Shown one piece after another: positions 7,781 through 15,847 of a stretch of 35,425 nt of DNA. Each line of letters begins with the position of its first letter. The stretch's first letter is position 1. The stretch lies in contig JAGWDQ010000098.1 in the NCBI GenBank assembly GCA_018260615.1, positions 1-35,425 of the forward strand. The letters run 5' to 3'. A program made the translations under genes and the position numbers. The notes under the pieces are model-generated. The model was given only the letters and a program-made list of their open reading frames with translations. It searched no databases and had not been told where the DNA came from. Source of the stretch: Candidatus Altarchaeum sp. (GTDB lineage: Archaea > Altiarchaeota > Altiarchaeia > Altiarchaeales > Altiarchaeaceae).

Positions 7781-9199
7781 ATGATTAATACTATAAATTT
7801 AAAGAATTTTAAACTCCACAAAGACACAACGATTGATTTCGGGAAGATTAATGTATTTATAGGGCCGAATAACAGCGGGAAGTCAAGTGTTATACATGCG
7901 ATGGAGTTGCTTGCGAAAATTTCTACTTTTGGTGCAAATCCTCCGCCGGTTTCACAGAATCCATTTTACATTGATGTCGCAGAATTTGGCGACATTGTCA
8001 GCAAGGGAGAATATTTTTTAGAAATTGGAATTGAAGGTGAGGTTCCTTTGAGTGCTATTCTTTCACCATCCGAAAGTGAAACCGCAAAGAAATTTATAGC
8101 AAGTGAAAATATAAAGATTACGATAAAATACTGCTTAGAAAAAGACAAAGTTTTTATCAAAGATTACAAATTAAAATTGAAATTTTTAGGTGTAGATGTA
8201 GAAGAAATACCTGAGGAAATACCAATAAACGTAGATGAAAGTGACTACATTACCTCATATGAAATCCATTTTTTACCTTTACCTCCAGGCGGTACAAAGG
8301 AAATTATTACGGAGGAAATTATTATTGAAGATAAAACAAGAATTATGATAAGTAGTTTTGAGGGTATTTTGGTTGAAGGAAAAATAAAAAAAGAGAATAA
8401 AAGAGTTCTTGTAACGGTAGTAAAAGGCGATACCACCGACATACTTTTTTCTATTCTTAAAAAAATTATTGAGGATTCTCCACAAAAATTAATAGATTCA
8501 TTTCATTTTGTTTATCCTATTAGGGGATTTGAATGGCAGGCATATGACATAGAGCAAACCAGAAAATCTTCAAATTTAAATCTTGATAATATTTCTCTTG
8601 AAGGAAGAGCAAAGAGTATTCCAAATGCATTTCACTATGATGCAAATCTTAAAAATGAAATATATGAAGCAATGAAGGATGTTATTGATGTGAAATTTTT
8701 TACTGAGCCATTAAGTCGGGAAAAAGTAAAATTACTTTCAGAAATTTCAAAAAAACGGAATATTCCGTTCTTATTTGAAGGTCTCGGCTCACATCAAATG
8801 TTATTTATGTTTCTTCCAATCGCTCTCGCAAAGCAAGGTGATACAATTTGCATTGAAGAACCGGAAAACCATTTGCATCCAAAGGCACAATACGAATTGG
8901 CAAAATTATTTGTGAATATTGTAAAGAAAGAGGAAAAACAACTTGTTATAACAACGCATTCGGAGCATATCATTTACGGATTCCTGAATTCTGTTGCTAA
9001 TGGCAAATTAAAAAAGAATGAATTAAGGATATATTATTTTAAAGAACCTGTTGAAACAATACCGGATGTTAAAGAAGCAAGGGTTGAAAAATTGAATATT
9101 AATGAATTCGGACAGGTTGAAGGAGGGCTTCCCGGATTTTTTGAAACGAAAAGAAAAGAATTATCAGAATTTTTAAATCCGCCAGATAAAAATAAGTAA
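7781..9199 (+). CDS. AAA-family ATPase (AAA_21/AAA_15, DUF3696-like C-terminus)
   Basis: This 472-residue SMC/OLD-type ATPase has an N-terminal beta strand (MINTINLKNFKLHKDTTIDF), Walker A GPNNSGKSS (28-36), a signature-like segment LFEGLGSHQMLFMF, Walker B with catalytic Glu in CIEEPENHLHP (E359/E360) and a switch histidine in VITTHSEH. The C-terminal GGLPGFFETKRKELSEFL matches the tail seen in DUF3696 ATPases. The 300-residue middle is a diverged insert, possibly a dimerisation or sensor region. The open frame begins at 7745, but the ATG at 7781 gives the canonical opening and sits in AATTTTTAAAATG. The next gene, a PIN-like protein, begins 1 bp after its stop. ATPase plus nuclease pairs of this shape are typical of phage-defence modules; that function is inferred. 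Confidence 0.85.
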   Translation: MINTINLKNFKLHKDTTIDFGKINVFIGPNNSGKSSVIHAMELLAKISTFGANPPPVSQNPFYIDVAEFGDIVSKGEYFLEIGIEGEVPLSAILSPSESETAKKFIASENIKITIKYCLEKDKVFIKDYKLKLKFLGVDVEEIPEEIPINVDESDYITSYEIHFLPLPPGGTKEIITEEIIIEDKTRIMISSFEGILVEGKIKKENKRVLVTVVKGDTTDILFSILKKIIEDSPQKLIDSFHFVYPIRGFEWQAYDIEQTRKSSNLNLDNISLEGRAKSIPNAFHYDANLKNEIYEAMKDVIDVKFFTEPLSREKVKLLSEISKKRNIPFLFEGLGSHQMLFMFLPIALAKQGDTICIEEPENHLHPKAQYELAKLFVNIVKKEEKQLVITTHSEHIIYGFLNSVANGKLKKNELRIYYFKEPVETIPDVKEARVEKLNINEFGQVEGGLPGFFETKRKELSEFLNPPDKNK

Positions 9200-9200
9200 A

Positions 9201-9767
9201 ATGGGAGAAAAATTGGTTCTTGATGAAAACATCTTCTATAAAGCGATCAACATCAATGAAAACAAACATAATGAATGTTATAAGTTAGTTGAAATAATTT
9301 ATGAGACGAAACATAAACTTGTTTGTGATCAAAATCTTAAGAAGAGATATGGAGAAAGAATAGAAAATATTTCCCGGAAGGACACAGATGAAAAAGCAAT
9401 GGACAATATCCAAATGATGCTTCGCACGAGCGGAAAAGAGGGATATGTGATAATGATAAATGAAGGATACAAAAGGAGATTAGAAAAGATGCATAAGGAA
9501 TTGCTTAAGCAAATGAAGGGAAGCTTTGACGCTTATTTTAAACAAAATGCTAAAAGTAATAAAGAAGATTTAGAAATAGCAAAGATTGTAGCCATATCTA
9601 TGGCTTATGCTCTGATAACAGAGGATTCAGAATTTTACAAGTGGATAAAAGATTTTTTGAATTCATATTTTGATAACTATGAAAAATTAGAAAAAATAAA
9701 TACTTTGAAATCTGATAAAGCATTAGAAGATAAAAAGATAAATCCTAAAAACCAAAATTTAAATTAA
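9201..9767 (+). CDS. PIN-like nuclease partner of the AAA ATPase
   Basis: I do not recognise a named family, but this 188-residue protein has the acidic pattern of a PIN-like nuclease: D8 in LVLDENIFYKA, a second strand ending LVCDQNLKKRYGERI (D43), then D123/E125 in KEDLEIAKIVAIS and D142 in ITEDSEFYKW, corresponding to the DxxIAxxA and TxDxxF elements. The middle (60-120) is helical and charged, and the tail (165-188) is Lys/Asn-rich. It starts 1 bp after the ATPase stop, so the two are almost certainly co-expressed. Mre11 follows after 26 bp. A plausible role is an RNA or DNA nuclease controlled by the ATPase. Confidence 0.6.
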   Translation: MGEKLVLDENIFYKAININENKHNECYKLVEIIYETKHKLVCDQNLKKRYGERIENISRKDTDEKAMDNIQMMLRTSGKEGYVIMINEGYKRRLEKMHKELLKQMKGSFDAYFKQNAKSNKEDLEIAKIVAISMAYALITEDSEFYKWIKDFLNSYFDNYEKLEKINTLKSDKALEDKKINPKNQNLN

Positions 9768-9793
9768 TATTTAAATTCATCCCAATACACAAT

Positions 9794-10981
9794 ATGAAGC
9801 TCGCAATCATCGGTGATGTCCATTTAGGAAAAGCCCAGAAAGGACTGTCTGAAAGAGAAGACGACATATACGACTTATTTTTAAGAATTTCTGAACGGCT
9901 GATAAACGAAAAAGTAGGCATTGTCTGTTTTTTGGGGGACTTATTTGATTCCTCACATCCCCCTGTTAAGGCAATTTCTGTTGCTCTCAATGTATTTGAA
10001 AATTTTGCAAAGAACAACATAAAAGTCATATTAATTGCCGGAAATCACGATATTCCTTCAATAAAAACGAGGATGTGTCCTGTAGAGATTACAAAAACGA
10101 ATGAATGTATTATTGAAATTTCCACAAAAAATCCGGTATTTAAATTTAATGAACATAACCTTAATGTCTATATTTGTGGTGTTGAATATCATCCGCCGGA
10201 GAAGAGGCAATCACTAATTAAAGCACTGGAGAATATTTCATCATCCCTCTCGCTAAAGACCAATTCCGAAAAAAATTTAAATATCCTGCTTTTACATCAG
10301 GGTCTAAAAGAATTTTCCCCCGCAGAGGAAGAAATTTCACTTACGGAAATCCCGAATGTCTTTGATTTTATTTTTGTCGGACATCTTCATTTGAGAATGG
10401 AAAAGTCGCATGGAAAGACACATATAATTTTGCCCGGTTCCATAGAAATAGGAAGTGTCAGCGAGGTAGTTAAACAAATGCATAACGAAGCAAGTGTTAT
10501 TCTGATAAATACGGAAACCGAAATGTATGAGAAAGTTAAAATTTCATTATCCAGAAAATTTATACATAAAAAATTTCCTTCTTCTGCAATTGCTCACGAA
10601 TTGAAAAATTTAACGGCCGAATTAGAAAAAAGTGTTGTTGACGGAAAATTACCCTGGGTTTATCTGGAAATAGAAGACGATGCAAAAATAGGCAATTCGT
10701 TAATAAATGAAAAAATAGCAAGAGCAACAGAAGGAAATGCGTTGTTTGTTCAAAAAGAGATCAGTTCCGAAGAAATGAACGAAAGAGAAACAAATACCGA
10801 AATTTCGTTTAAGGATGTCAATATCAGGGACATAATAAAGAGTTATTTTCCCAAATATAATGACGAGGTTTATGAATTGTATGAAAAAAGAAAAGACATA
10901 AGCGGTGCGAAAGAAGTTATGAATAAAATTTACGCTCAATTTAAAGATAATTATATCAGGCAAAAATTACCTGAAATGTGA
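9794..10981 (+). CDS. mre11: Mre11-family DNA repair nuclease
   Basis: This calcineurin-like metallophosphoesterase of 395 residues shows all Mre11 motifs in order: GDVHLG (D8, H10), GDLFD (48-52), GNHDIP (83-88), LLHQGLKEFSP and FVGHLH. The second half is a capping domain plus a C-terminal helical Rad50-binding region (YFPKYNDEVYELYEKRKDI). With Rad50, Mre11 processes double-strand breaks and blocked ends. In many archaea rad50 and often herA/nurA are adjacent; here no Rad50 is in the window, and the upstream neighbours are an unrelated SMC-like ATPase and a PIN-like protein. Whether Mre11 shares a transcript with them is open, since the 26-bp gap contains an A/T-rich run. Confidence 0.93.
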   Translation: MKLAIIGDVHLGKAQKGLSEREDDIYDLFLRISERLINEKVGIVCFLGDLFDSSHPPVKAISVALNVFENFAKNNIKVILIAGNHDIPSIKTRMCPVEITKTNECIIEISTKNPVFKFNEHNLNVYICGVEYHPPEKRQSLIKALENISSSLSLKTNSEKNLNILLLHQGLKEFSPAEEEISLTEIPNVFDFIFVGHLHLRMEKSHGKTHIILPGSIEIGSVSEVVKQMHNEASVILINTETEMYEKVKISLSRKFIHKKFPSSAIAHELKNLTAELEKSVVDGKLPWVYLEIEDDAKIGNSLINEKIARATEGNALFVQKEISSEEMNERETNTEISFKDVNIRDIIKSYFPKYNDEVYELYEKRKDISGAKEVMNKIYAQFKDNYIRQKLPEM

Positions 10982-11076
10982 CAATTATTATAAAAAAATA
11001 TAATGTTAAAATTTTAATATATAAAATAAATTTTAATATAAAAAACAAATACCATAAATAAAGTAAAAATTTTAAA

Positions 11077-11229
11077 ATGTCAAGCAGAAAAACATCATCG
11101 GTAAAGCGAATTTTGAATGAACGAAGCAATTCCAGAAAAAGAGCACCTGTATGGGTATTTTTAAAAACAAAGAAAGTAAGATATAGTCCGCAGTCACATA
11201 AAAACTGGAAGAATTCGGGTATATTTTAA
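11077..11229 (+). CDS. rpl39e: large ribosomal subunit protein eL39
   Basis: This 50-residue basic protein begins MSSRKTSSVKRILNERSNSR and carries the diagnostic RAPVWVFLKTKKVRYSP core and a C-terminal HKNWKNSGIF. eL39 lines the peptide exit tunnel of archaeal and eukaryotic ribosomes; about 50 residues is its usual length. It is not followed by L31e and aIF6, the common archaeal partners; eIF5A comes next after 37 bp. The start is in an AAATTTTAAAATG context with no Shine-Dalgarno sequence. Confidence 0.95.
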   Translation: MSSRKTSSVKRILNERSNSRKRAPVWVFLKTKKVRYSPQSHKNWKNSGIF

Positions 11230-11244
11230 TTTAAAATTTTTAAT
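11225..11244 (+). promoter_or_regulatory. TATA-like element before eIF5A
   Basis: TTTAATTTAAAATTTTTAA overlaps the end of the L39e gene and is centred about 32 bp before the eIF5A ATG at 11267. This spacing would give a leaderless or nearly leaderless mRNA. Assigned by composition and spacing only. Confidence 0.35.
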
Positions 11245-11266
11245 TTTGTCTTTGTAAATTTTTAAA

Positions 11267-11656
11267 ATGAGCAGCGAGATAGATTATGAGGAAGCAAAAA
11301 ATCTAAAAATTAACAGATATGTTATGATAGATAACGAAGCATGCAAAGTCATAGCAAGTGACCATTCAAAGCCGGGAAAACACGGAGAAGCAAAATACAG
11401 GATTGAAGGAATTGGTATATTTGATGACAGAAGAAGGTCTTTTATTATACCTGCAAGTCATAAGGTTGAAGTACCTATTGTTGATAAAAATACCGCACAG
11501 GTTTTGAATGCTACTAAAGATACCCTTCAGTTAATGGATATGAAGACCTTTGAGGTTTTTGAGGTTCCAAAGCCAACGGATATGGATATACAGTCAAACA
11601 CTGAAATTTCATATATTAGCGCTGTTGGAAAAAGAAAAATAGTCCCGAAGCAATGA
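11267..11656 (+). CDS. eif5a: translation factor aIF5A (eIF5A/EF-P homologue)
   Basis: This 129-residue two-domain protein has an SH3-like N-domain carrying the loop SKPGKHGEAKYRI, in which K38 is the lysine converted to hypusine or deoxyhypusine, and an OB-fold C-domain (about 70-129). aIF5A promotes peptide-bond formation and relieves ribosome stalling. Length and the modification loop are standard for archaea. It lies just downstream of L39e, in a translation-related pair, and is followed by a hairpin with a T-rich run at 11657-11710. Confidence 0.97.
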   Translation: MSSEIDYEEAKNLKINRYVMIDNEACKVIASDHSKPGKHGEAKYRIEGIGIFDDRRRSFIIPASHKVEVPIVDKNTAQVLNATKDTLQLMDMKTFEVFEVPKPTDMDIQSNTEISYISAVGKRKIVPKQ

Positions 11657-11710
11657 TATTCCGGGAGATATGTCGGGATAAATTTTTGTTTTATTTTTTA
11701 TTTTTTTGTG
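11657..11710 (+). terminator. hairpin and T-rich terminator after eIF5A
   Basis: Right after the stop, ATTCC can pair with GGGAT across a short loop, followed by a run of mostly T ending in TTTATTTTTTATTTTTTTG. Archaeal RNA polymerase terminates on T-rich tracts with or without a hairpin. Confidence 0.5.
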
Positions 11711-11756
11711 TGTTGTAAAAATTTAGTTCTTTTTGTGAAATTTAATAAACAACAAT

Positions 11757-12296
11757 ATGGATGCCAGGAAACAGGTAATTGTTATAGGGGTCTGCGGAAG
11801 TGTCGCTGCCGTTGAAGATGTGAAGTTAATAAGAGAGTTGAGGAGACAAAATTTTGATGTGTATGTAGTGATGAGTGAAAATGCAAAGAATATTGTAGGA
11901 AAGGATGCGTTGGAATGGGCAAGCGAACACAAAGTTACAGATAAAATTTCCGGTTCTGTTGAGCATGTTTATTTTTGCGGCGTGCAGGGGATTGCCGACC
12001 TTTTATTAATTTGTCCGTGTACGGCAAATACTCTTTCAAAAATAGCGTGCGGAATAGATGACACTTCCGTAACGACATTCGCAACAACTGCACTTGGAAG
12101 TAAAAAGAAAATTATTATCGTTCCTGCTATGCATATAAGTATGTATCATAATCCTTTTGTTGCAGAGAATGTTGAAAATTTAAAGAAGCAGGGAATAAAA
12201 TTTGTTGAAAAATTTGAAGGAAACAAGGTTAAATTTCCGGATATTGATGAGATTGTCAGGGTTGTTAAGGAAGAAATTTCAAAATTTAAGGATTAA
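11757..12296 (+). CDS. coaC: stand-alone phosphopantothenoylcysteine decarboxylase-like flavoprotein
   Basis: This 179-residue flavoprotein has an FMN-binding fold: VIVIGVCGSVAAVE (8-20), the catalytic histidine region SVEHVYF (H70), ICPCTANTLSKIACGIDD, and PAMHISMY at 123-130. In bacterial CoaBC the last motif is PxMNxxMW; the His in place of Asn and the sequence around it match what I recall of archaeal CoaC proteins. The reaction would be decarboxylation of 4'-phosphopantothenoylcysteine in CoA synthesis. No CoaB domain is attached or adjacent. The gene end lies 2 bp from the 3' end of the oppositely oriented tRNA-Gly, leaving no room for a separate terminator. Confidence 0.82.
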   Translation: MDARKQVIVIGVCGSVAAVEDVKLIRELRRQNFDVYVVMSENAKNIVGKDALEWASEHKVTDKISGSVEHVYFCGVQGIADLLLICPCTANTLSKIACGIDDTSVTTFATTALGSKKKIIIVPAMHISMYHNPFVAENVENLKKQGIKFVEKFEGNKVKFPDIDEIVRVVKEEISKFKD

Positions 12297-12298
12297 AA

Positions 12299-12369
12299 TG
12301 CGCTCGCCGGGATTCGGACCCGGGTTTTCGGCTTGGAAGGCCGAAGTCCTACCACTAGACTACAAGCGC
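12299..12369 (-). tRNA. tRNA-Gly (anticodon TCC)
   Basis: A 71-nt cloverleaf on the minus strand: acceptor GCGCTTG/CGAGCGC, D-arm GTCT-AGTGGTA-GGAC, anticodon arm TCGGC-CTTCCAA-GCCGA and T-arm CCGGG-TTCGAAT-CCCGG. The anticodon TCC reads GGA and related Gly codons. The discriminator is A, the CCA is not encoded, and there is no intron. Confidence 0.95.
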
Positions 12370-12472
12370 AAAGTTATAATTTTTGTAAATTATTTCTGTA
12401 AATAATTACACTTTATAATAAAAATTTAAATTTGAAATATATATTTTTGCCTGTCATCTAACAACATATAAA

Positions 12473-13084
12473 ATGAATGAAGAATTTAAACATACTTTTG
12501 CGGAATTTATATCAAAGATAACAATGGCGCCATTATTGGCAATACCAGCATTTTTCATCTTAAATTTTGTTTTTCTGCACGGATTAGACACAAATTTTGC
12601 CGGAATAGAATTTATATGCCTTCTTTTCGGAACTATTTTACCCATTGCATCCATGATAATAGCCGTTGAATTAAAGAAGCGAAAGAATGAAAACACAGAA
12701 TACGATTTGCCTAATAAAGAAGACAGAGTCATTCCTTACATACTTGCCATAATTTCCTACTTAACGGGAACAATTATTTTGTATTTCTTTAATGCACCTT
12801 TGCTCACTATCGGACTGATGTTTTGCTATTTTTCCAATACAGTGATTGCTTTTTTAATAAATTTTTTCTGGAAAATAAGCGCACATGCAATTGGTGTTAC
12901 GGGACCAGCAACTGCATTAGTATTTGCCTTCGGATATATTGGTTTTATTTATGCTTTAATTCTTCCCTTTGTTATGTGGAGCAGAATATATTTAAAAAAA
13001 CATACTGTGCTTCAGGTCATAACCGGAGCATTACTCGGATTTGTATTAACTGCGGTTCAGTTATGGATATTGTTTGGTGCATAA
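12473..13084 (+). CDS. PAP2-family membrane phosphatase
   Basis: This 203-residue integral membrane protein has about five hydrophobic segments. Pieces of the PAP2 signature are visible: SAHAIGVTGP in the position of the PSGH motif, and SRIYLKKHTVLQVITGALLG matching SRxxxxxHxxxQVxxGxxxG. The PAP2 family dephosphorylates lipid phosphates or polyprenyl diphosphates; in archaea a dolichol-phosphate recycling role is plausible but unproven. It begins a four-gene same-strand run (PAP2, flavin reductase, site-2 protease, LEA2-like protein), though the 65-bp gap to the second gene has its own A/T-rich promoter-like sequence. Confidence 0.72.
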   Translation: MNEEFKHTFAEFISKITMAPLLAIPAFFILNFVFLHGLDTNFAGIEFICLLFGTILPIASMIIAVELKKRKNENTEYDLPNKEDRVIPYILAIISYLTGTIILYFFNAPLLTIGLMFCYFSNTVIAFLINFFWKISAHAIGVTGPATALVFAFGYIGFIYALILPFVMWSRIYLKKHTVLQVITGALLGFVLTAVQLWILFGA

Positions 13085-13149
13085 CACATTAATAAATTAT
13101 TGAAAACCTAATTCCTATTTGAGTTTATATCTAAATTTCAATTTTTAAA

Positions 13150-13650
13150 ATGGAAATACAAAATTTTTATAAATTGTTGGCACCAAGACCCGTTGTATTG
13201 ATTTCAACGATTGACGGCAATGGAAATTCAGATGCGGCACCTTATAGTTTTATAATGCCCGTATCTCAAAATCCGCCTTTAATTGGTTTCTCATCGGTGA
13301 ACACAAGGAAAACACTGAAAAACATTCGCGAAACAAAGGAATTTGTTGTAAATATTCCAACCGAAGAAATTTTGCCGGATTTATGGAAATGCGCCCAATA
13401 TTCCGGAAATGAAAGAAACGATAAAATTTCTTATGCAAATTTAACCGCCGAAAAGTCCGGGAAGGTTAATGTTCCGAGAATAAAGGAATGTATGGCATGG
13501 ATTGAATGCAGGTTTTTCTTTGAAAAGGAATTTAATGACAGGGTTCTGGTTGTCGGAGAAGTTGTTGAATGTGAAGGCAAGGAAGGAATTTGTCCGCTGC
13601 ATATCGGCGGGAATAAATTTGGCATAAGTTCCCGACGTTTAACTGTTTAA
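13150..13650 (+). CDS. flavin reductase-like FMN-binding protein (flavoredoxin type)
   Basis: This 166-residue protein has the split-barrel FMN-binding fold. Features include YKLLAPRPVVLISTIDGNGNSDAAP near the N-terminus, the phosphate-binding region FSSVNTRKTLKNIRETKEF, and RVLVVGEVVECEG near the C-terminus. Members bind FMN and act as flavin reductases or flavoredoxins; the electron partner is unknown. It is followed after 1 bp by the site-2 protease gene, so both are on one transcript. Neither start has a Shine-Dalgarno sequence despite the tight spacing. Confidence 0.88.
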   Translation: MEIQNFYKLLAPRPVVLISTIDGNGNSDAAPYSFIMPVSQNPPLIGFSSVNTRKTLKNIRETKEFVVNIPTEEILPDLWKCAQYSGNERNDKISYANLTAEKSGKVNVPRIKECMAWIECRFFFEKEFNDRVLVVGEVVECEGKEGICPLHIGGNKFGISSRRLTV

Positions 13651-13651
13651 A

Positions 13652-15109
13652 ATGGACTTTTACCTAATGCTAGGCATTTTTGTATTTTCTGTATTGTTTT
13701 TTGTCGGAACTGCATTTTTGATGAGGAGAAATTGTCAGAGATATTTGGGAATAATCTTTCTGATAAGGACAAAATACGGAATTAAATTTATTGAGAAAGC
13801 AAGTAAACTACCGGGATGGAAATTTATTGCCGACTTTGCGATTGTGGCATCACTATCCGGAATTGGCGCACTTTACTTATCCTCACAGGGCAGGGCAAAA
13901 AATTTATCCGTTATTTTCTTAATCTTCGGACTGTTTGCCTGTTTTATAAATTTTCATACAATTGAACTTTTTATTGCGGGCTTACTATTTGTTTTGTTAG
14001 TCGCGGCAATCATAAGAAAATTTCCAAATCATTATCTAATATTTGTTGTTTTTTCAGTCCTCATATTTACAATAGCATCTAAGGGCTATCTGATTATTTT
14101 TCCTCACGCACAGATGGAAATTTTGACAACCCTTCCCATGTCAATATTAATAAGCATATTCGGACTGCCTGCCTTTATAATAGGGGCACTGACAACTCAT
14201 GCGTTCGAAATAATATTTGCAGGTTCTGAAATTCCCGGCGTATCGCCGATGCTTCCGAGTATCAAAGACGGAGAGATCGGACTCGGATTTTTGGGCTATG
14301 AAGGTATTTTCATTCCGATATGGTATGGAATAATCGCATTGATTATCCTTTTAACCTCGCACGAAATTTCTCACGGAATATTAAGTTATGTCCACAAAAT
14401 AAATTTAAAATCAACGGGCTTATTAACATTCGGAATAATTCCGATCGGTGCGTTTGTTGAGCCGGATGAAGAAGGTCTGAAGAAATGTGAGGGCTATAAA
14501 AGAATGCAGATTTATGTAATGGGTTCTTTTGCAAATTTCGTCGTGGCAATGACTGGCGTGCTGCTCCTTACTCTGCTCGTTTCTGCTGCATACAGTCCTG
14601 ATAACGGAATGCTTGTCGGAAGTGTTATGAATAATAGTCCGGCTTATTATGCCAATTTAAGTGAAGGAACAACAATATACAAAATAGATAATGAAAATCC
14701 ATGGAAACAACTGCAAAATTTATCGCAAAATAAAACTCTGAATCTTGAAACAAATAAGGGAAACCGGACGCTTACAACAACACAGCACCCGAACATTGAA
14801 GGAAGGGGCTATATCGGAATTACTTACTCAGTACCAATAAATAAAGGTCTGCAAAATTTTGAAAATTTTATTCGTATTTTGACCGAACTTCTCGGATGGA
14901 TAATTTTATTAAATTTTCTTGTTGGAATTACAAATTTAATGCCGATATCTCCTTTTGACGGGGGAAAGATGATTGAAGAAGTTATTGCTTCACTTAATTT
15001 AAATGAGGAAATTGTGAGACACATAATATTGGCAATAATAGGAATTGTGTTATTTTTGCTAATAATTAACGCTTCGCCAATTTTAAAGATAATTTCGGAG
15101 ATATTTTAA
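13652..15109 (+). CDS. site-2-protease-type intramembrane metalloprotease (M50)
   Basis: This 485-residue polytopic protein has zinc motif HEISH (H237) in a transmembrane helix preceded by LIILLTS, and the partner motif NLMPISPFDGGKM with the third ligand D436. A PDZ-like domain lies between (about 320-400, including NNSPAYYANLSEGTTIYKI). At least four hydrophobic helices precede the catalytic core. S2P enzymes cut membrane-spanning substrates in regulated proteolysis or clear signal-peptide remnants. The downstream neighbour is a single-TM LEA2-like protein, which could be a substrate or a structural companion; that link is speculative. It starts 1 bp after the flavin-reductase gene stop. 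Confidence 0.92.
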   Translation: MDFYLMLGIFVFSVLFFVGTAFLMRRNCQRYLGIIFLIRTKYGIKFIEKASKLPGWKFIADFAIVASLSGIGALYLSSQGRAKNLSVIFLIFGLFACFINFHTIELFIAGLLFVLLVAAIIRKFPNHYLIFVVFSVLIFTIASKGYLIIFPHAQMEILTTLPMSILISIFGLPAFIIGALTTHAFEIIFAGSEIPGVSPMLPSIKDGEIGLGFLGYEGIFIPIWYGIIALIILLTSHEISHGILSYVHKINLKSTGLLTFGIIPIGAFVEPDEEGLKKCEGYKRMQIYVMGSFANFVVAMTGVLLLTLLVSAAYSPDNGMLVGSVMNNSPAYYANLSEGTTIYKIDNENPWKQLQNLSQNKTLNLETNKGNRTLTTTQHPNIEGRGYIGITYSVPINKGLQNFENFIRILTELLGWIILLNFLVGITNLMPISPFDGGKMIEEVIASLNLNEEIVRHIILAIIGIVLFLLIINASPILKIISEIF

Positions 15110-15130
15110 TTATTTTAATAAATTTTCAAA

Positions 15131-15670
15131 ATGAAAACAAAAATAATTGCGGGAATATTTGTATTAGTGGTCTTGGCCATATTGCTAATCGCAGGACCTT
15201 ATCTGTTTTCGCAAATTCAGGAAAAAGAGGCATTTAAAAATGTTGAGATTGACTTTGAAGGTCTTGAAATAAAAAACATTGACATGCAGCAAGTGACTTT
15301 AAATTTAAATTTAAGGTGCTACAATCCAAATAAAATTCCCGCCGTTCTTGACGGAGCGGACTATGAAATTTATTTACAGGGAATTTATATTGGTAATGGC
15401 TCTCTTAACGAACGACTAACAATTCCCCCGAATGAAACAAAAATAGCAAGGAGCGAAGTAAATGTCAGGTATGAAAATTTAAACCGGTTGTTAAATATTT
15501 CGGATGAGATAGTTAAAAGTGACGGGAAAGTTGACATAATGATAAAAGGTAATGCGTATGTTGAGTTCATCGGAAAGATTAATTTTCCGTTTAAAGTAGA
15601 AAAGGAAATAAATTTAAGTGCAGATGTTGTTGAAAAAATAAAGGGGTTGAAAAATTTTAAAATATTCTGA
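15131..15670 (+). CDS. LEA type-2-like membrane-anchored protein
   Basis: The 179-residue protein has one N-terminal transmembrane or signal-anchor segment (IIAGIFVLVVLAILLIAGPYLF) and an extracytoplasmic beta domain with the LEA2/WHy pattern: VTLNLNLRCYNPNKIPAVLDGADYEIYL..., then IPPNETKIARSEVNV and IKGNAYVEF. Archaeal LEA2 proteins are tied to desiccation or envelope stress, or to unknown envelope roles. It lies 21 bp after the M50 protease gene on the same strand. Confidence 0.8.
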   Translation: MKTKIIAGIFVLVVLAILLIAGPYLFSQIQEKEAFKNVEIDFEGLEIKNIDMQQVTLNLNLRCYNPNKIPAVLDGADYEIYLQGIYIGNGSLNERLTIPPNETKIARSEVNVRYENLNRLLNISDEIVKSDGKVDIMIKGNAYVEFIGKINFPFKVEKEINLSADVVEKIKGLKNFKIF

Positions 15671-15847
15671 TTCAAATTTCCAAAGTTATTTTTATATATA
15701 ACCCAAATTCACCGGGTAAATGAACATTTTCACTTGTGATTTTGAATGATATTGGAGAGTTTAAAGTGTCTAAATTTACCTTAAAACTTTTTGAAATAAA
15801 TTTAATTTAAGGTGTGAAGTTTAGTATAAATTATTGCTTATAAACTC

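Noticed and set aside
9201..10981. A Rad50 gene next to Mre11
   Set aside because: The upstream ATPase at 7781 lacks the long coiled coil and zinc hook of Rad50 and has a DUF3696-like tail instead.
12202..12405. Open frame crossing the end of coaC and the tRNA-Gly
   Set aside because: It runs through a complete tRNA on the other strand and out of frame with coaC.
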